A stretch of DNA of 36,522 nt from Acidobacteriota bacterium (GCA_027592785.1 JAQCLD010000039.1:1-36522); one strand, 5' to 3'. Positions 1 to 8,613 are shown, numbered from the stretch's first letter. The notes: generated by a model from the letters alone, not told the origin. A program made the numbers and translations.

Positions 1-192
1 GGAACGAAGCTGATCAGTTGGGAGAAGACGGTGCGGCCCAGATTCATGAGCCATTGTCGGCTCAGGGCGCATACCGCTCAAACGGCGCACGGCCGTTCAA
101 ATCGCGGCAAGAAAAAACAGCACCTAACCCGCGCTTCTACAATCAGTTGCAAGCCGCCCGCTGCTCGTCAACCGGACAGTAGTGATAAGGGC

Positions 193-240
193 TATAGTAT
201 TTTTGAACTACTGGAGGAGGCCTCCCAGTTCCTATTTTTT
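193..240 (+). promoter_or_regulatory. Candidate promoter and leader hairpin before upp
   Basis: A TATAGT hexamer (193-198) is followed by a T5 run, then a short hairpin (211-228; CTGGAGG pairing with CCTCCCAG with one bulged C, loop of about 3) and a T6 run at 235-240. This resembles a weak intrinsic terminator placed between a promoter and the upp ribosome binding site, which would suit pyrimidine-dependent attenuation. No good -35 box is seen and the stem is only 7 pairs, so the reading is tentative. Confidence 0.3.
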
Positions 241-276
241 ATCATTCTCTCCGAACGCCCAAGGAGCATCCCATCC

Positions 277-903
277 ATGCAAGTGACTTTAGTCGACCAT
301 CCTCTGCTCAAGCACAAGCTGGGCCTCATGCGGAGACACGATATCAGCACTAAGGATTTCCGTGAATTGGCTTCTGAAGTGGCACGCCTGCTCACCTACG
401 AAGCGACCAAGGACCTTCCCACTGAGCAGGAAACTGTACAGGGATGGGCAGGACCGGTAGCTGTGGAGAAGATCAAGGGCAAGAAGATCACCGTGGTACC
501 AATTCTCCGTGCTGGCCTCGGAATGATGCACGGGGTCCTGGACCTGATCCCCAGTGCGCGGGTGAGTATCGTGGGAATGTACCGCAATGAGGCAACCCTC
601 GAGCCGGTCGTTTATTACGAGAAGATGACCAGCAACATACAGGACAGAATCGCCCTCATACTGGATCCCATGCTGGCCACCGGAGGCACAATTTGCGCCA
701 CCGTGGATATGCTCAAGAGGGACGGTTGTCTCAGGATCAAGGGACTTTTTCTGGTAGCCGCTCCCGAGGGGCTGAAGAAACTGGAAGAATGCCACCCTGA
801 TGTGGAGGTTTACACCGCCGCCATTGACGAAGGACTGAACGAAATGGGGTACATTATTCCTGGTCTAGGGGATGCCGGAGACAAGATATTCGGAACCAAA
901 TGA
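277..903 (+). CDS. upp: Uracil phosphoribosyltransferase
   Basis: This cytoplasmic salvage enzyme makes UMP from uracil and PRPP. The 208-residue protein has the family's usual length. It shows the PRPP loop ([10 protein letters not shown], about residues 129-138), the [10 protein letters not shown] segment near residue 70 and the C-terminal uracil-binding end [14 protein letters not shown]. The open frame continues upstream to 31, but the ATG at 277 is preceded by AAGGAG at 261-266 and begins where the family begins ([16 protein letters not shown]), so the extra 82 codons are rejected. It lies 60 bases before the uracil permease gene and probably shares its transcript. The sequence resembles Geobacter-type Upp more than I would expect for an acidobacterium, which is an impression from memory, not a search. 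Confidence 0.96.
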   Translation: MQVTLVDHPLLKHKLGLMRRHDISTKDFRELASEVARLLTYEATKDLPTEQETVQGWAGPVAVEKIKGKKITVVPILRAGLGMMHGVLDLIPSARVSIVGMYRNEATLEPVVYYEKMTSNIQDRIALILDPMLATGGTICATVDMLKRDGCLRIKGLFLVAAPEGLKKLEECHPDVEVYTAAIDEGLNEMGYIIPGLGDAGDKIFGTK

Positions 904-963
904 TCGCGGGCCGTATGGCTTCCTTTTTGTGCTTTTCACCAGCTAGCGAGAAGGGAGGACAAT

Positions 964-2193
964 GTGCCTGAGAGGGAATCCACGACTTATAACTTTTCCG
1001 TGAAGGACAGCATCGTTGGGGCGCAAATGCTGTTTGTAGCATTCGGCGCCCTGGTCCTCGTACCCCTCATCACCGGCCTCGATCCCAACGTGGCCCTGTT
1101 CACAGCGGGAGCCGGAACTCTTATCTTCCAGCTCATCACCAACGGGAAGGTCCCCATTTTCCTGGCTTCCTCTTTTGCCTTCATCGCCCCCATCAGCGTA
1201 GGGGTTGCCAAGTGGGGCATCCCGGGAACAATGTGCGGGCTGGCCGCCGCGGGTGTGGTTTACATGATCCTGAGTCAGCTGGTCCGGTGGCAGGGGTCAA
1301 GTATTCTCCACAAGATCCTTCCCCCCATCGTGACCGGCCCCGTAATCATGGTCATCGGCCTCCTTCTCGCGCCTGTTGCTGTTTTTATGGCTCAGGGCAA
1401 ATCAGCTGACGGCGCATTGGTTCTGGCTCCTTACAATAAAGCCATCATTGTGGCCCTTGTCTCCCTGGTAGCCACCATCCTCGTGACCATGCTGGCCAAG
1501 GGGATGATCCGCCTGATCCCCATCCTTTGCGGCGTTGCCAGCGGGTATGTGACAGCCCTTTTCCTGGGACTGGTGAATTTCGAAGCGGTGGCGAACGCCC
1601 CGTTTATCGCCTGGCCCAACTTTACGCTGCCGGCGTGGAACCTTGAGGCGATCATATTTATCGTGCCTGTGGCCATCGCTCCGGCTATCGAGCACTTCGG
1701 AGATATCCTCGCTATCGGCTCCATAAGCGGAAAAGATTATGTGGATGACCCGGGAATACACAGAACCCTTCTCGGTGACGGGGTAGCCACAAGCTTCGCT
1801 GCACTGCTGGGCGGCCCTCCCAATACCACCTACTCAGAGGTCAGCGGTGCGGTGGCTATTACCAGGGTCTTTAACCCCGCCATCATGACCTGGGCGGCCA
1901 TCGTTGCCATCGCTCTGGCCTTTATCGGCAAGTTCGGAGCGCTCCTTTCCACCATCCCAGTCCCCGTGATGGGCGGGATCATGATCCTCCTTTTCGGAGC
2001 TATTACCGTCATCGGGCTTAATACACTTGTCAAAGCTGGTGATGATCTTTCCGAGCCCCGGAACCTCATCGTCGTGTCTCTCATCCTTGTTTCCGGTCTG
2101 GGCGGGATGAAGATCCTGGGCCTCGGCGGCATCGGCCTTGCGGGCATCCTGGGGGTGGTTTTGAACCTGGTGCTGCCGGCGGCGAAGAAATAA
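964..2193 (+). CDS. uraA: Uracil permease, NCS2/UraA family
   Basis: A proton-coupled inner-membrane transporter that imports uracil for the enzyme encoded just upstream. The 409-residue protein is almost entirely hydrophobic, in line with the 14-segment NCS2 fold. It carries the family signatures AIEHFGD (substrate- and proton-linked Glu and His, around residue 240) and GGPPNTTYSE (around residue 285). The start is GTG at 964, with GGGAGG at 954-959 as ribosome binding site. Codon use leans to CTC, CTT, ATC and CCC, unlike the CGG/GCG-rich genes after 2.6 kb. Together with upp this forms a self-contained uracil uptake and salvage unit. Nothing looks damaged. Confidence 0.94.
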   Translation: MPERESTTYNFSVKDSIVGAQMLFVAFGALVLVPLITGLDPNVALFTAGAGTLIFQLITNGKVPIFLASSFAFIAPISVGVAKWGIPGTMCGLAAAGVVYMILSQLVRWQGSSILHKILPPIVTGPVIMVIGLLLAPVAVFMAQGKSADGALVLAPYNKAIIVALVSLVATILVTMLAKGMIRLIPILCGVASGYVTALFLGLVNFEAVANAPFIAWPNFTLPAWNLEAIIFIVPVAIAPAIEHFGDILAIGSISGKDYVDDPGIHRTLLGDGVATSFAALLGGPPNTTYSEVSGAVAITRVFNPAIMTWAAIVAIALAFIGKFGALLSTIPVPVMGGIMILLFGAITVIGLNTLVKAGDDLSEPRNLIVVSLILVSGLGGMKILGLGGIGLAGILGVVLNLVLPAAKK

Positions 2194-2668
2194 ACAATGA
2201 ATCCAGATGTCAGATCTCGAAAAGGAAGTGTCAGGAAATTCCGGCCCTTCATGTCTTACTCTGCGGGCTCGGGATGCAGGCCAGCCTTTGATTAGTTCTT
2301 CGCCATAGCATCGCTGATTGGTAACTCTTTATAAATCAACAAGTGACAGAGACTCGCAGCGTTGCCGGCACCTGCTGGCGTTGAACGGCGAGTTCTTCGG
2401 CATCAACAGTCCTAGACTACAGAATCGATTAAGGCGCATATCCCTCCGACCCTGTAGGAAATGCCCCAATTAGGGTGGCTGCAGAGGGTGAAAACGGCCT
2501 ATTTCGGGGGATTCCGGTCGATTGAAAGAGACGACGGCGGGGCGGATGTTAAGACCCGCCGCTGACGCGGCTGGGCTCGGGTCGCGAAGGGTTTTGCGGA
2601 GTGGCGAGAGATGTGAGTTGGCCGGGCGCGGAGGTGATCGCTTGCGGCGGGTTCGGGGCGGGGCTATG
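2194..2668. other. 475-base intergenic region
   Basis: No convincing gene is present. Open frames here run antisense into the PQQ dehydrogenase gene. A GC-rich dyad (CGGCGGG at 2535-2541 pairing with CCCGCCG at 2555-2561, 13-base loop) lies downstream of that gene and might help end its transcript, but it has no T run. Base composition changes from moderately GC-rich near uraA to strongly GC-rich after about 2520, so a transfer boundary or assembly join could lie in this stretch. Confidence 0.5.
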
Positions 2669-5032
2669 CTACGGCAGGCCAAAGGACATGATGTTCGATC
2701 CCACGGCGAGAGTTATGAACTGTTGTCCGTCAACGGAATAGGTCATCGGGGAGGTCTTGATCGTAGCGTTCAACGGGATGTGCCACAACGTCTTGCCGGT
2801 GCGCTCGTCGGCCGCGACGAAGTAGCCGCTCGGATCGCCGTAGAACAGCAGCCCACTTGCGGCGCCCAACAGTCCCGCGCCTCTCTTGCCGTCGATTGGC
2901 CCGTCCTGCGGGACTTCCCAAGCGATCTCGCCAGTCTCGATATCGAGTGCGCGGAGATACTTCTTTCCCGGATCTGCCTGGGGCCGCGCGGTCTTCCAGC
3001 CTTCGGGCAAACGGTCTACGGTGCACTTCTCCGCGGCCATGATGTAGTACAGGAGCGTCTGAGGGCTGAACACAGTGCCATTCCAGTTGGTTGCGGAGTC
3101 GGGACAGGTCAGGCCCGTCGGCGGCAGCGGAATGGGGCGGCCGTCGTCCCCGATCCCGCTCGCCCAAGTGAGCCGGTTCAGGAACGATTTCGCGAGTAGC
3201 AACTCGCCGTCGGTGCGATCGAAGACGTAGAAGAAGCCGTTCCGGTCGGCGTGTAGGAGCAGCTTCCGCTGCTGTCCTTTATAAATCGTATCGACGAGGA
3301 CATTAGGCTCGGCGGCATCCCAATCGTGAAGGTCGTGAGGCGTGAACTGGTAATACCACTTGAGTTTTCCATTGGCGGGATCGAGTGCCAGGACACTATC
3401 GGTAAATAAGTTGTCGCCGCCGCGCTCGCTATCGTCGGAATTCGGCCAGGGATTACCGGTTGCCCAATATAGAGTATCGGTGGCCGGGTCATAAGAACCA
3501 GTCAGCCAAGTGGCGCCGCCTCCAAGAGTGATCGAGGTTCCTTCCCAGGTCTCAGACCCCGGTTCGCCTGGGGTAGGCACAGTCCAATAGCGCCAAATAC
3601 GCTCGCCGGTAGCGGCATCGTAGGCGGCAAGGAATCCGCGGATTCCCCAATCTCCTCCAGCCACGCCGGCGATCACCATATCTTTCACAACGAGCGGGGC
3701 GACGGTTCCGCCGTAGCGTTGCGACTCTTCGGGCATGACAGTTTCCCAAACCAGGCGTCCGGTGACCCGGTTGAGGGCGATCAGATGGGCGTTATCGGTA
3801 ACCATGAAGACGTTGTCGCCAAGGATGGCCACGCCGCGATTAGTGCCTAGCGAAGGATCGGAGACCAGCCCGGGAGTGCGCGGGCGTGAGTAATGCCAGA
3901 TCTGCTGCCCGGTACGCGGATCGAGCGCAAAGACCTGATTCGGTCCGGTGACGTACATGATGCCTTCGGCAACGATGGGAACGGTTTCCAGTCCGAAGTA
4001 GCGCATGTTCTCGTGGAAATAAGGCGTGTCCGGTAGGAACTGCCGCCACAGGGGAATGGAAAAGGTCCATTTGAGCGTCAGCTTGTCGACGTTGGACGCG
4101 TTGATCTGAGTTAGTTGGCTGCGGCGGTTTCCGCTGAGGTTTCCGTTGTAGGTCAGCCAGTCGCCTGGCTTCGGGTTCAGGATTGTGGAGAAATCAACGC
4201 CGCCCGACGTGGGTGAGTGCGACGTTGGGGTTGTCTCGGGCTTCACTCCAGTCAAGCCGCTCAGGAAGGCGATGAGGTTCTGGAGCTCATCGCCGGAAGC
4301 TTTCGCAGCCGGCATCAGCGAGCCTTCCTGTTCGGTGATGCTGGCAACCTGATCGAGCGAGAGCGGGTGAAACCCGCCGCTGAGGTCCTGGACGGCAATG
4401 TCGAAACGGGTTCTGGCGCGCGCGAATCCACGCAGCATGCGGCCATCATTCAGTTGGAGCGTGACTAAGCCGTAGCCGGGTGCAATGTGATCGGCGGGGT
4501 CAAGCAACGCCTCGCGCAGCTCATCGACGGTCTTATCAGTGGCCACGTCCGACAAGTCGGGACCGATTGGCGCGCCCTCGCCGAAGACCATGTGGCAGGA
4601 GGCGCATTTGCCCTGGGCAAAGAAGAACTCTCTGCCAGCCGCGCGGTTGCCGGAGACGGCGGTTTCGGCCGCCGATCCATTGAACGACGCTACCAGCGCT
4701 GCGAGCGCGTCGATGGCGGGGTCGGGTAGATCAGCCGGAGGCATGCCGGCGGCTGGGATGCCTCTTTGGATCACCCTGCGAAGGCTCCTCATAGTTAGCC
4801 GGCGAACGCTGGGGTTACCGGCAAGCCCGGGGCCTTGCTGCGTGCCGCGGGCGTCGGCTCCATGGCAGCCGGCACAGAGCTTGGCGTAGGTTTGGCTGAC
4901 CTCTTCCGAGGATGGTGGCGAAGGATTCTGCGCCCATATCGACGGACTAACAAGCAGCAGAGCCGCGACAAGAATAATGGCGGGCGACTGAGCGGATATC
5001 AAGATCTGGAAGGTAGAACGTTTTCCCGTCAT
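2669..5032 (-). CDS. Exported PQQ-dependent dehydrogenase with two N-terminal cytochrome c domains
   Basis: Probably a periplasmic quinoprotein oxidising alcohols or sugars and passing electrons to fused haems. The 787-residue protein has a signal peptide ending near SIWAQ (residue 35). Two c-type haem sites follow: CAGCH (53-57, with a possible Met ligand at 98) and CASCH (144-148). A PQQ beta-propeller fills the rest, starting around residue 290 (DWLTYNGN) and carrying blade motifs such as ALDPRTGQQIWHY, GSYDPATDTLYWATGNP and HADRNGFFYVFDRTDG. HDLHDWD contains the likely catalytic Asp region. Cytochromes at the N-terminus reverse the order of classical quinohaemoprotein alcohol dehydrogenases, where the haem domain is C-terminal. 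The substrate is unknown. It is transcribed alone; no clear Shine-Dalgarno precedes the ATG at 5032. Confidence 0.88.
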   Translation of the reverse strand: MTGKRSTFQILISAQSPAIILVAALLLVSPSIWAQNPSPPSSEEVSQTYAKLCAGCHGADARGTQQGPGLAGNPSVRRLTMRSLRRVIQRGIPAAGMPPADLPDPAIDALAALVASFNGSAAETAVSGNRAAGREFFFAQGKCASCHMVFGEGAPIGPDLSDVATDKTVDELREALLDPADHIAPGYGLVTLQLNDGRMLRGFARARTRFDIAVQDLSGGFHPLSLDQVASITEQEGSLMPAAKASGDELQNLIAFLSGLTGVKPETTPTSHSPTSGGVDFSTILNPKPGDWLTYNGNLSGNRRSQLTQINASNVDKLTLKWTFSIPLWRQFLPDTPYFHENMRYFGLETVPIVAEGIMYVTGPNQVFALDPRTGQQIWHYSRPRTPGLVSDPSLGTNRGVAILGDNVFMVTDNAHLIALNRVTGRLVWETVMPEESQRYGGTVAPLVVKDMVIAGVAGGDWGIRGFLAAYDAATGERIWRYWTVPTPGEPGSETWEGTSITLGGGATWLTGSYDPATDTLYWATGNPWPNSDDSERGGDNLFTDSVLALDPANGKLKWYYQFTPHDLHDWDAAEPNVLVDTIYKGQQRKLLLHADRNGFFYVFDRTDGELLLAKSFLNRLTWASGIGDDGRPIPLPPTGLTCPDSATNWNGTVFSPQTLLYYIMAAEKCTVDRLPEGWKTARPQADPGKKYLRALDIETGEIAWEVPQDGPIDGKRGAGLLGAASGLLFYGDPSGYFVAADERTGKTLWHIPLNATIKTSPMTYSVDGQQFITLAVGSNIMSFGLP

Positions 5033-5260
5033 GTGGCTAGCTCGCGGTGAGAGCGGCGAAAAGATCGCTTGGGATGTTCTGTGATTAGATCACAGTGCGG
5101 GATCGCACGAGCACGCGGGGCCGCGGATCGCAGGGCGTCACTGCACGTAGCCGAGGCTCTTGAGCTGGCTCAAATGAGCGGATCACAAAGTTGACCGCTG
5201 GCAGGCGCCCTTCCACCGGGCAGTTCTAGCTATACTCGTCGCGCACGCGGAGAGAATGCC

Positions 5261-6790
5261 ATGAAACTTATCCTGCTGTTACTTGTCGCCGTTACGCTGA
5301 GCGCGCAGCCTCGCATGCCGCGCATCGCGGTGGGCGGGATCATGCACGAGTCGAATACGTTCTCGGCCGATCCCACCGATCTGGAGGAGTTCAGACGTTG
5401 GCGTGGTGAGGAAATCCGCGAGGAGTTCGTGGCGTCGTCGCACGAGGTGGGCGGCTATTACGCAGGCGCGCAAGAGTATGGGCTCGAACTGGTGCCGACT
5501 ATGGTGGCGAACGCGACGCCGGGAGGCGCGGTGACCGACCGTGCGTTGGATGGGCTGGTGGCCGAGCTGATCGAACGACTCAAAGCCGCGGGACCGCTGG
5601 ACGGGCTGTTGCTGGCGCTGCATGGAGCGATGGTGGTCGATAGCCATCCCGATGGAGACGCGGAAGTTCTGCGGCGGCTTCGGGCAGCGCTGGGCGACGA
5701 GTTGCCAATCGTCGTCACACACGACGCGCACGCCAACGTTGCGCCCGCTGAGATCGAGTTGTCGACGGCGTTGGTGATCTACAAAGAGGTGCCGCACATC
5801 GACCAGAAAGATCGCGGAATTCAAGCGGCGCAGATCATGGCCAAGATCGTGAAGGAACACGTCCAGGTGACGCAGGCGCTGGAAAAACCGCCGATGGTTT
5901 ACAACATGATGTTCCACAACACCAAGCAAGCGCCGATGCTGCCGCTGGTGGAAGAGGCGCGGCGGTTGGAGAGGGAGAACCCGAAGATTCTTGCCGTCAG
6001 CGTGCAGCCCGGCTATCAATACGCGGACGTTCCGCAGATGGGGCCGGGTATCGTCGTGGTTACTGACAACGACATGGAGTTGGCGCGGCGTGAGGCCAAA
6101 CGCCTGGCCGACATTATGTGGAGCCACCGTCTGGTGATGAAACTGGACCAGCCCGAGCCGGAGGAGGCCGTGAAAATGGCGATGGCTGAAGAGAAGACGC
6201 CGGTGGTGCTGGTGGAGCTCGGCGACAACATTGGCGGCGGTTCAGCGGGCGACAGCACATTCATCCTGAGGCAACTGGTGGACCAAGGCGCTGAGGGTTA
6301 TGTGGTGGCGATGTTCGACCCCACAGCCGTTGAAGCGGCTGTCGCGGCAGGCGTCGGCGGCGCGTTCGATATGAATGTCGGCGGCAAATCGGACAAATTG
6401 CATGGCGAGCCGGTGCGAATTCGCGGGACGGTGCAGTTGATCTACGACGGCAAATACGTTGAGACCGCGGTACGCCATGGCGGACGGCGCTACTTGGACC
6501 AGGGTTTAACGGCGGTGATTCAAGTGGAGGGCTCCGAGCTGGAGATGCCCAACCTGGTGTTGGTCAACAGCAAACGCCATACGCCGTTTAGCACGGGTCA
6601 GTTGACTAGCGCTGGCATCAATGCTGTGCGGCAGAAGATTCTGGTGGTGAAGGCCGCAGTCGCTTTCCGCGCGGCGTACGAGCCGATCGCGGGACGCATT
6701 ATCGAAGTCGATACCGGTGGGCTCACTGCCGTGAACCCGAGGCGCTTCGAGTATAAGCGGGCTAACCCGGATCTGTACGGGTTGCGTTAG
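5261..6790 (+). CDS. Exported M81 family metallopeptidase (MlrC/microcystinase-like)
   Basis: The M81 family is named for MlrC, which cleaves the linear tetrapeptide left from microcystin, but most members act on unknown peptides or amides. The 509-residue protein starts with a short signal peptide (residues 1-16, ending SAQ). Zinc-site residues can be placed: Glu30 in HESNTF, His121 in LALHGAM, and Asp155 and His157 in THDAHAN; spacing from His121 to Asp155 and His157 matches my recollection of the MlrC ligands. GDNIGGGSAGD marks the C-terminal domain. The start ATG at 5261 has GGAGAG nearby, and a TATACT hexamer lies at 5231-5236. Its stop overlaps the stop of the convergent amidohydrolase by four bases. 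Actual microcystin activity is not implied. Confidence 0.88.
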   Translation: MKLILLLLVAVTLSAQPRMPRIAVGGIMHESNTFSADPTDLEEFRRWRGEEIREEFVASSHEVGGYYAGAQEYGLELVPTMVANATPGGAVTDRALDGLVAELIERLKAAGPLDGLLLALHGAMVVDSHPDGDAEVLRRLRAALGDELPIVVTHDAHANVAPAEIELSTALVIYKEVPHIDQKDRGIQAAQIMAKIVKEHVQVTQALEKPPMVYNMMFHNTKQAPMLPLVEEARRLERENPKILAVSVQPGYQYADVPQMGPGIVVVTDNDMELARREAKRLADIMWSHRLVMKLDQPEPEEAVKMAMAEEKTPVVLVELGDNIGGGSAGDSTFILRQLVDQGAEGYVVAMFDPTAVEAAVAAGVGGAFDMNVGGKSDKLHGEPVRIRGTVQLIYDGKYVETAVRHGGRRYLDQGLTAVIQVEGSELEMPNLVLVNSKRHTPFSTGQLTSAGINAVRQKILVVKAAVAFRAAYEPIAGRIIEVDTGGLTAVNPRRFEYKRANPDLYGLR

Positions 6791-7740
6791 AGCCGCATGA
6801 TGCGGCGGGCGTTGCCGCTGAGGATCTTGTTGAGTGCGGTCTCGTCGGTCGCGAGGCGGCGCAGGACCCCTAATGTGCGGGCGCCGATGCAGCCCTCGCC
6901 TTGACCGATGGTGTCGGTGCAATCGCTGCCGAACATCAGTTTGTCTTGGTGGCGGATGAGGAAGTCTCGCGCTTGGTCTTCGTCGCGCATGAGCGAGTTG
7001 CGGCCGGAGTTGGCGGAGAGATCTCCGTACATGTTGGGGTAGTCGCTGAGGTAACGGTCGGTGATGCCGCCGGGAGTGACCGGGCCCTCGGGATACAGCA
7101 CGGACTGGTCGTGACGTTCGTCGATATTGCCCCAGAAGGTTTGGGCGTGTCCGATGAAGTTCACTGTGGGGAATTTCTCGAGGATCGTGCCGAAGCGCTC
7201 GATGTGTAGGTTGTAGCGCTCGTGCTCGAAGTGCATCAGCACGGGCACATCGAATTCCTTGGCGATTGAGGCGATTAGTTCGATGTGCTCGGAGTCGCAG
7301 TCCACGGAAAACTTCTGTTCGCCGATGCCGACCGCGCCCTTGTTGAGATAGGTTTCGAGCTCGGCGCGCGCCGTGGGCAGGTCGGAAACTTCGTTGGCAA
7401 AGTAGGCGTAACGCTCGGGGTCGGACTCGACAATGCGCAAGCAAGCCTCGTTGCCCGTGGCGTCGGCGGCGAGACCGTTGGAGGCGCCGTCGTGGGTGGA
7501 CGGCCGAGATACGGGGGAGCCGGCGGGAAGCAGGATGGTCTTGGCGATGCCCATCGTCTGCTGATGAGCGCTGAGTTGCTGGTCGGTGCGGCCCCGATAG
7601 TCGGCGTGTTGGTGGATGTCGACGATCCCGGCGAAGGGTTCGGGCTCAGGCGCCGGCTCGTTGCGGGAGCAGCCGATGAGGGGCACAAACCCCAGACAGC
7701 CAACCGTTTTCAGAATGTCTCGCCGAGTCTTGTGATTCAT
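6787..7740 (-). CDS. Lipoprotein-like amidohydrolase, amidohydrolase_2 (TIM-barrel) family
   Basis: A predicted metal-dependent hydrolase or decarboxylase of the amidohydrolase superfamily, substrate unknown. The start at 7740 gives 317 residues beginning MNHKTRRDILKTVG. This has a twin-arginine-like TRRDIL segment and a lipobox-like LIGC at residues 21-24, so the mature protein may be an exported lipoprotein. An upstream in-frame start at 7836 would cross a strong hairpin and is rejected. Superfamily residues are visible: DIHQH near the start of the barrel, a His in LMHFEHE, FIGHAQ, and the catalytic Asp in FGSDC. It converges on the M81 gene, the two stops overlapping. A functional link between the two secreted hydrolases is possible but only inferred from position. 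Confidence 0.82.
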   Translation of the reverse strand: MNHKTRRDILKTVGCLGFVPLIGCSRNEPAPEPEPFAGIVDIHQHADYRGRTDQQLSAHQQTMGIAKTILLPAGSPVSRPSTHDGASNGLAADATGNEACLRIVESDPERYAYFANEVSDLPTARAELETYLNKGAVGIGEQKFSVDCDSEHIELIASIAKEFDVPVLMHFEHERYNLHIERFGTILEKFPTVNFIGHAQTFWGNIDERHDQSVLYPEGPVTPGGITDRYLSDYPNMYGDLSANSGRNSLMRDEDQARDFLIRHQDKLMFGSDCTDTIGQGEGCIGARTLGVLRRLATDETALNKILSGNARRIMRL

Positions 7741-7802
7741 TGATGGGTCGCTTGCTGCAGCATGCAGATTGTAGCGTGGCAGAGCCGGGCCCAGGCAAGT
7801 AA

Positions 7803-7826
7803 GCGGCGGACCCTGTGGCCCGCCGC
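7803..7826 (-). terminator. GC-rich hairpin between the Cys-rich peptide gene and the amidohydrolase gene
   Basis: GCGGCGG (7803-7809) pairs with CCGCCGC (7820-7826). One A-C mismatch and two further pairs follow, closing a CTGT loop. The hairpin lies 17 bases past the stop of the 40-residue peptide gene on the minus strand. It has no T run, so it may be a factor-dependent end point, an RNA stabiliser or a coupling barrier before the amidohydrolase gene. Confidence 0.45.
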
Positions 7827-7842
7827 CCTGATTCACGACGAA

Positions 7843-7965
7843 CTAGCGTCGGCAGCAGCTAGTGCCGGTGCAGCACTGCGTACCGTCACAACAGGCAGCG
7901 TCGGCCGCGTAGCCGACAACGCCGAGAGCGCTCATGAGTAACAAAGCGATCGTTGCGATTTTCAT
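7843..7965 (-). CDS. Small exported peptide with three Cys-Cys pairs
   Basis: A 40-residue reading frame: a 20-odd-residue signal peptide (MKIATIALLLMSALGVVGYA) followed by a mature part of about 20 residues containing three vicinal cysteine pairs (ACCDG, QCCTG, SCCRR). The start ATG at 7965 is preceded by GGAG at a normal distance (sequence AATGGAGAAAATACAATG), which supports real translation. The regular CC-x(4-5)-CC spacing suggests metal binding or an all-disulfide mini-fold in the periplasm. No family is recognised. It is followed by the cysteine-containing neighbour's orientation (same strand, 99 bases downstream of the 8065-8442 gene), so the two may belong together. Confidence 0.75.
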   Translation of the reverse strand: MKIATIALLLMSALGVVGYAADAACCDGTQCCTGTSCCRR

Positions 7966-8064
7966 TGTATTTTCTCCATTCGATAGACAGTTACTCGGTT
8001 GACAAGTAGGCGAGCGCCAGCGCTTGCCGCGCGGCGTCGCGGTCTATAACGAGCGAAGAGTTTT

Positions 8065-8442
8065 CTAGATCAGCAGCACCCGCAGGCGGATGTGCAAGTC
8101 CCGGTCATTGATCCTGCGTGAGGGTACAAGCGACCGGGAATCCGTTGCGGGGGCCTCCAAATCGGGTTGGAACCCGACAGCGGCGGGAACGACGGCTTCT
8201 ACGCGAGCTTCAACGAAGTTCAGCTTGCCATCGGTCAAATAGTAGGGACACGTCTCGAGGCTTGGCGCGTACGGGCATTGCGGAGGATGGTTCGACTCCC
8301 CGGTACGCGGACACTGGCTTGCCTTCGTCGTCGCATCAGCCGTCAGAAACGGGCATTCAAGCAATGCGACGCCGCTGACAAGCAGCAGCAGAATCGCACT
8401 CACTGCGACGGCCAAAGTCGCACGCATTTTGCTGGACCACAT
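8065..8442 (-). CDS. Small exported protein with four Cys-Pro dipeptides
   Basis: A protein of about 125 residues with an N-terminal hydrophobic signal (MRATLAVAVSAILLLLVSGV) and a short cysteine region. All four mature cysteines are followed by proline: ECPF, QCPR, QCPY and TCPY. A linker of about 50 residues leads to a basic C-terminus ending in HIRLRVLLI. I recall similar acidobacterial orphans with a Cys-rich middle and a hydrophobic tail, but no function. The start is uncertain: candidates are 8457, 8442 and 8427. I chose 8442 because TATGAT ends 10 bases upstream, as in other apparently leaderless genes here. It lies directly downstream of tRNA-Cys on the same strand. Role in metal or redox handling is a guess. 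Confidence 0.62.
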   Translation of the reverse strand: MWSSKMRATLAVAVSAILLLLVSGVALLECPFLTADATTKASQCPRTGESNHPPQCPYAPSLETCPYYLTDGKLNFVEARVEAVVPAAVGFQPDLEAPATDSRSLVPSRRINDRDLHIRLRVLLI

Positions 8443-8479
8443 CACCGGAGTGATCATATCATGCGGCTAACAAAAGGGA

Positions 8480-8553
8480 TGGAGGCGCGGACCGGACTTG
8501 AACCGGTGTACGAGGTTTTGCAGACCTCTGCCTAGCCACTCGGCCACCGCGCC
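8480..8553 (-). tRNA. tRNA-Cys (anticodon GCA)
   Basis: On the minus strand the acceptor arms GGCGCGG (8547-8553) and CCGCGCC (8484-8490) pair fully. The anticodon loop reads CTGCAAA, giving anticodon GCA. The T arm contains GGTTCAAGTCC, the discriminator is U (typical of tRNA-Cys), and CCA is encoded at 8480-8482. It follows tRNA-Gly by 60 bases, echoing the Gly-Cys order of the glyW-cysT operon in proteobacteria. Confidence 0.97.
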
Positions 8554-8613
8554 CCAGAGAAGAACAAACTGCCCACAGGGTGTAGCCGGGGGGCCGTCAG
8601 CTCTAGGGAACTT

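Noticed and set aside
31-276. In-frame N-terminal extension of upp
   Set aside because: The extra 82 residues have no family resemblance, cover a probable promoter and hairpin, and a good ribosome binding site precedes the ATG at 277.
2522-3199. Plus-strand open frame of 225 codons
   Set aside because: It lies mostly antisense to the PQQ dehydrogenase gene and looks like a shadow of high GC at third positions.
7741-7836. Longer start for the amidohydrolase
   Set aside because: It would translate through a strong hairpin and bury the twin-arginine-like/lipoprotein signal.
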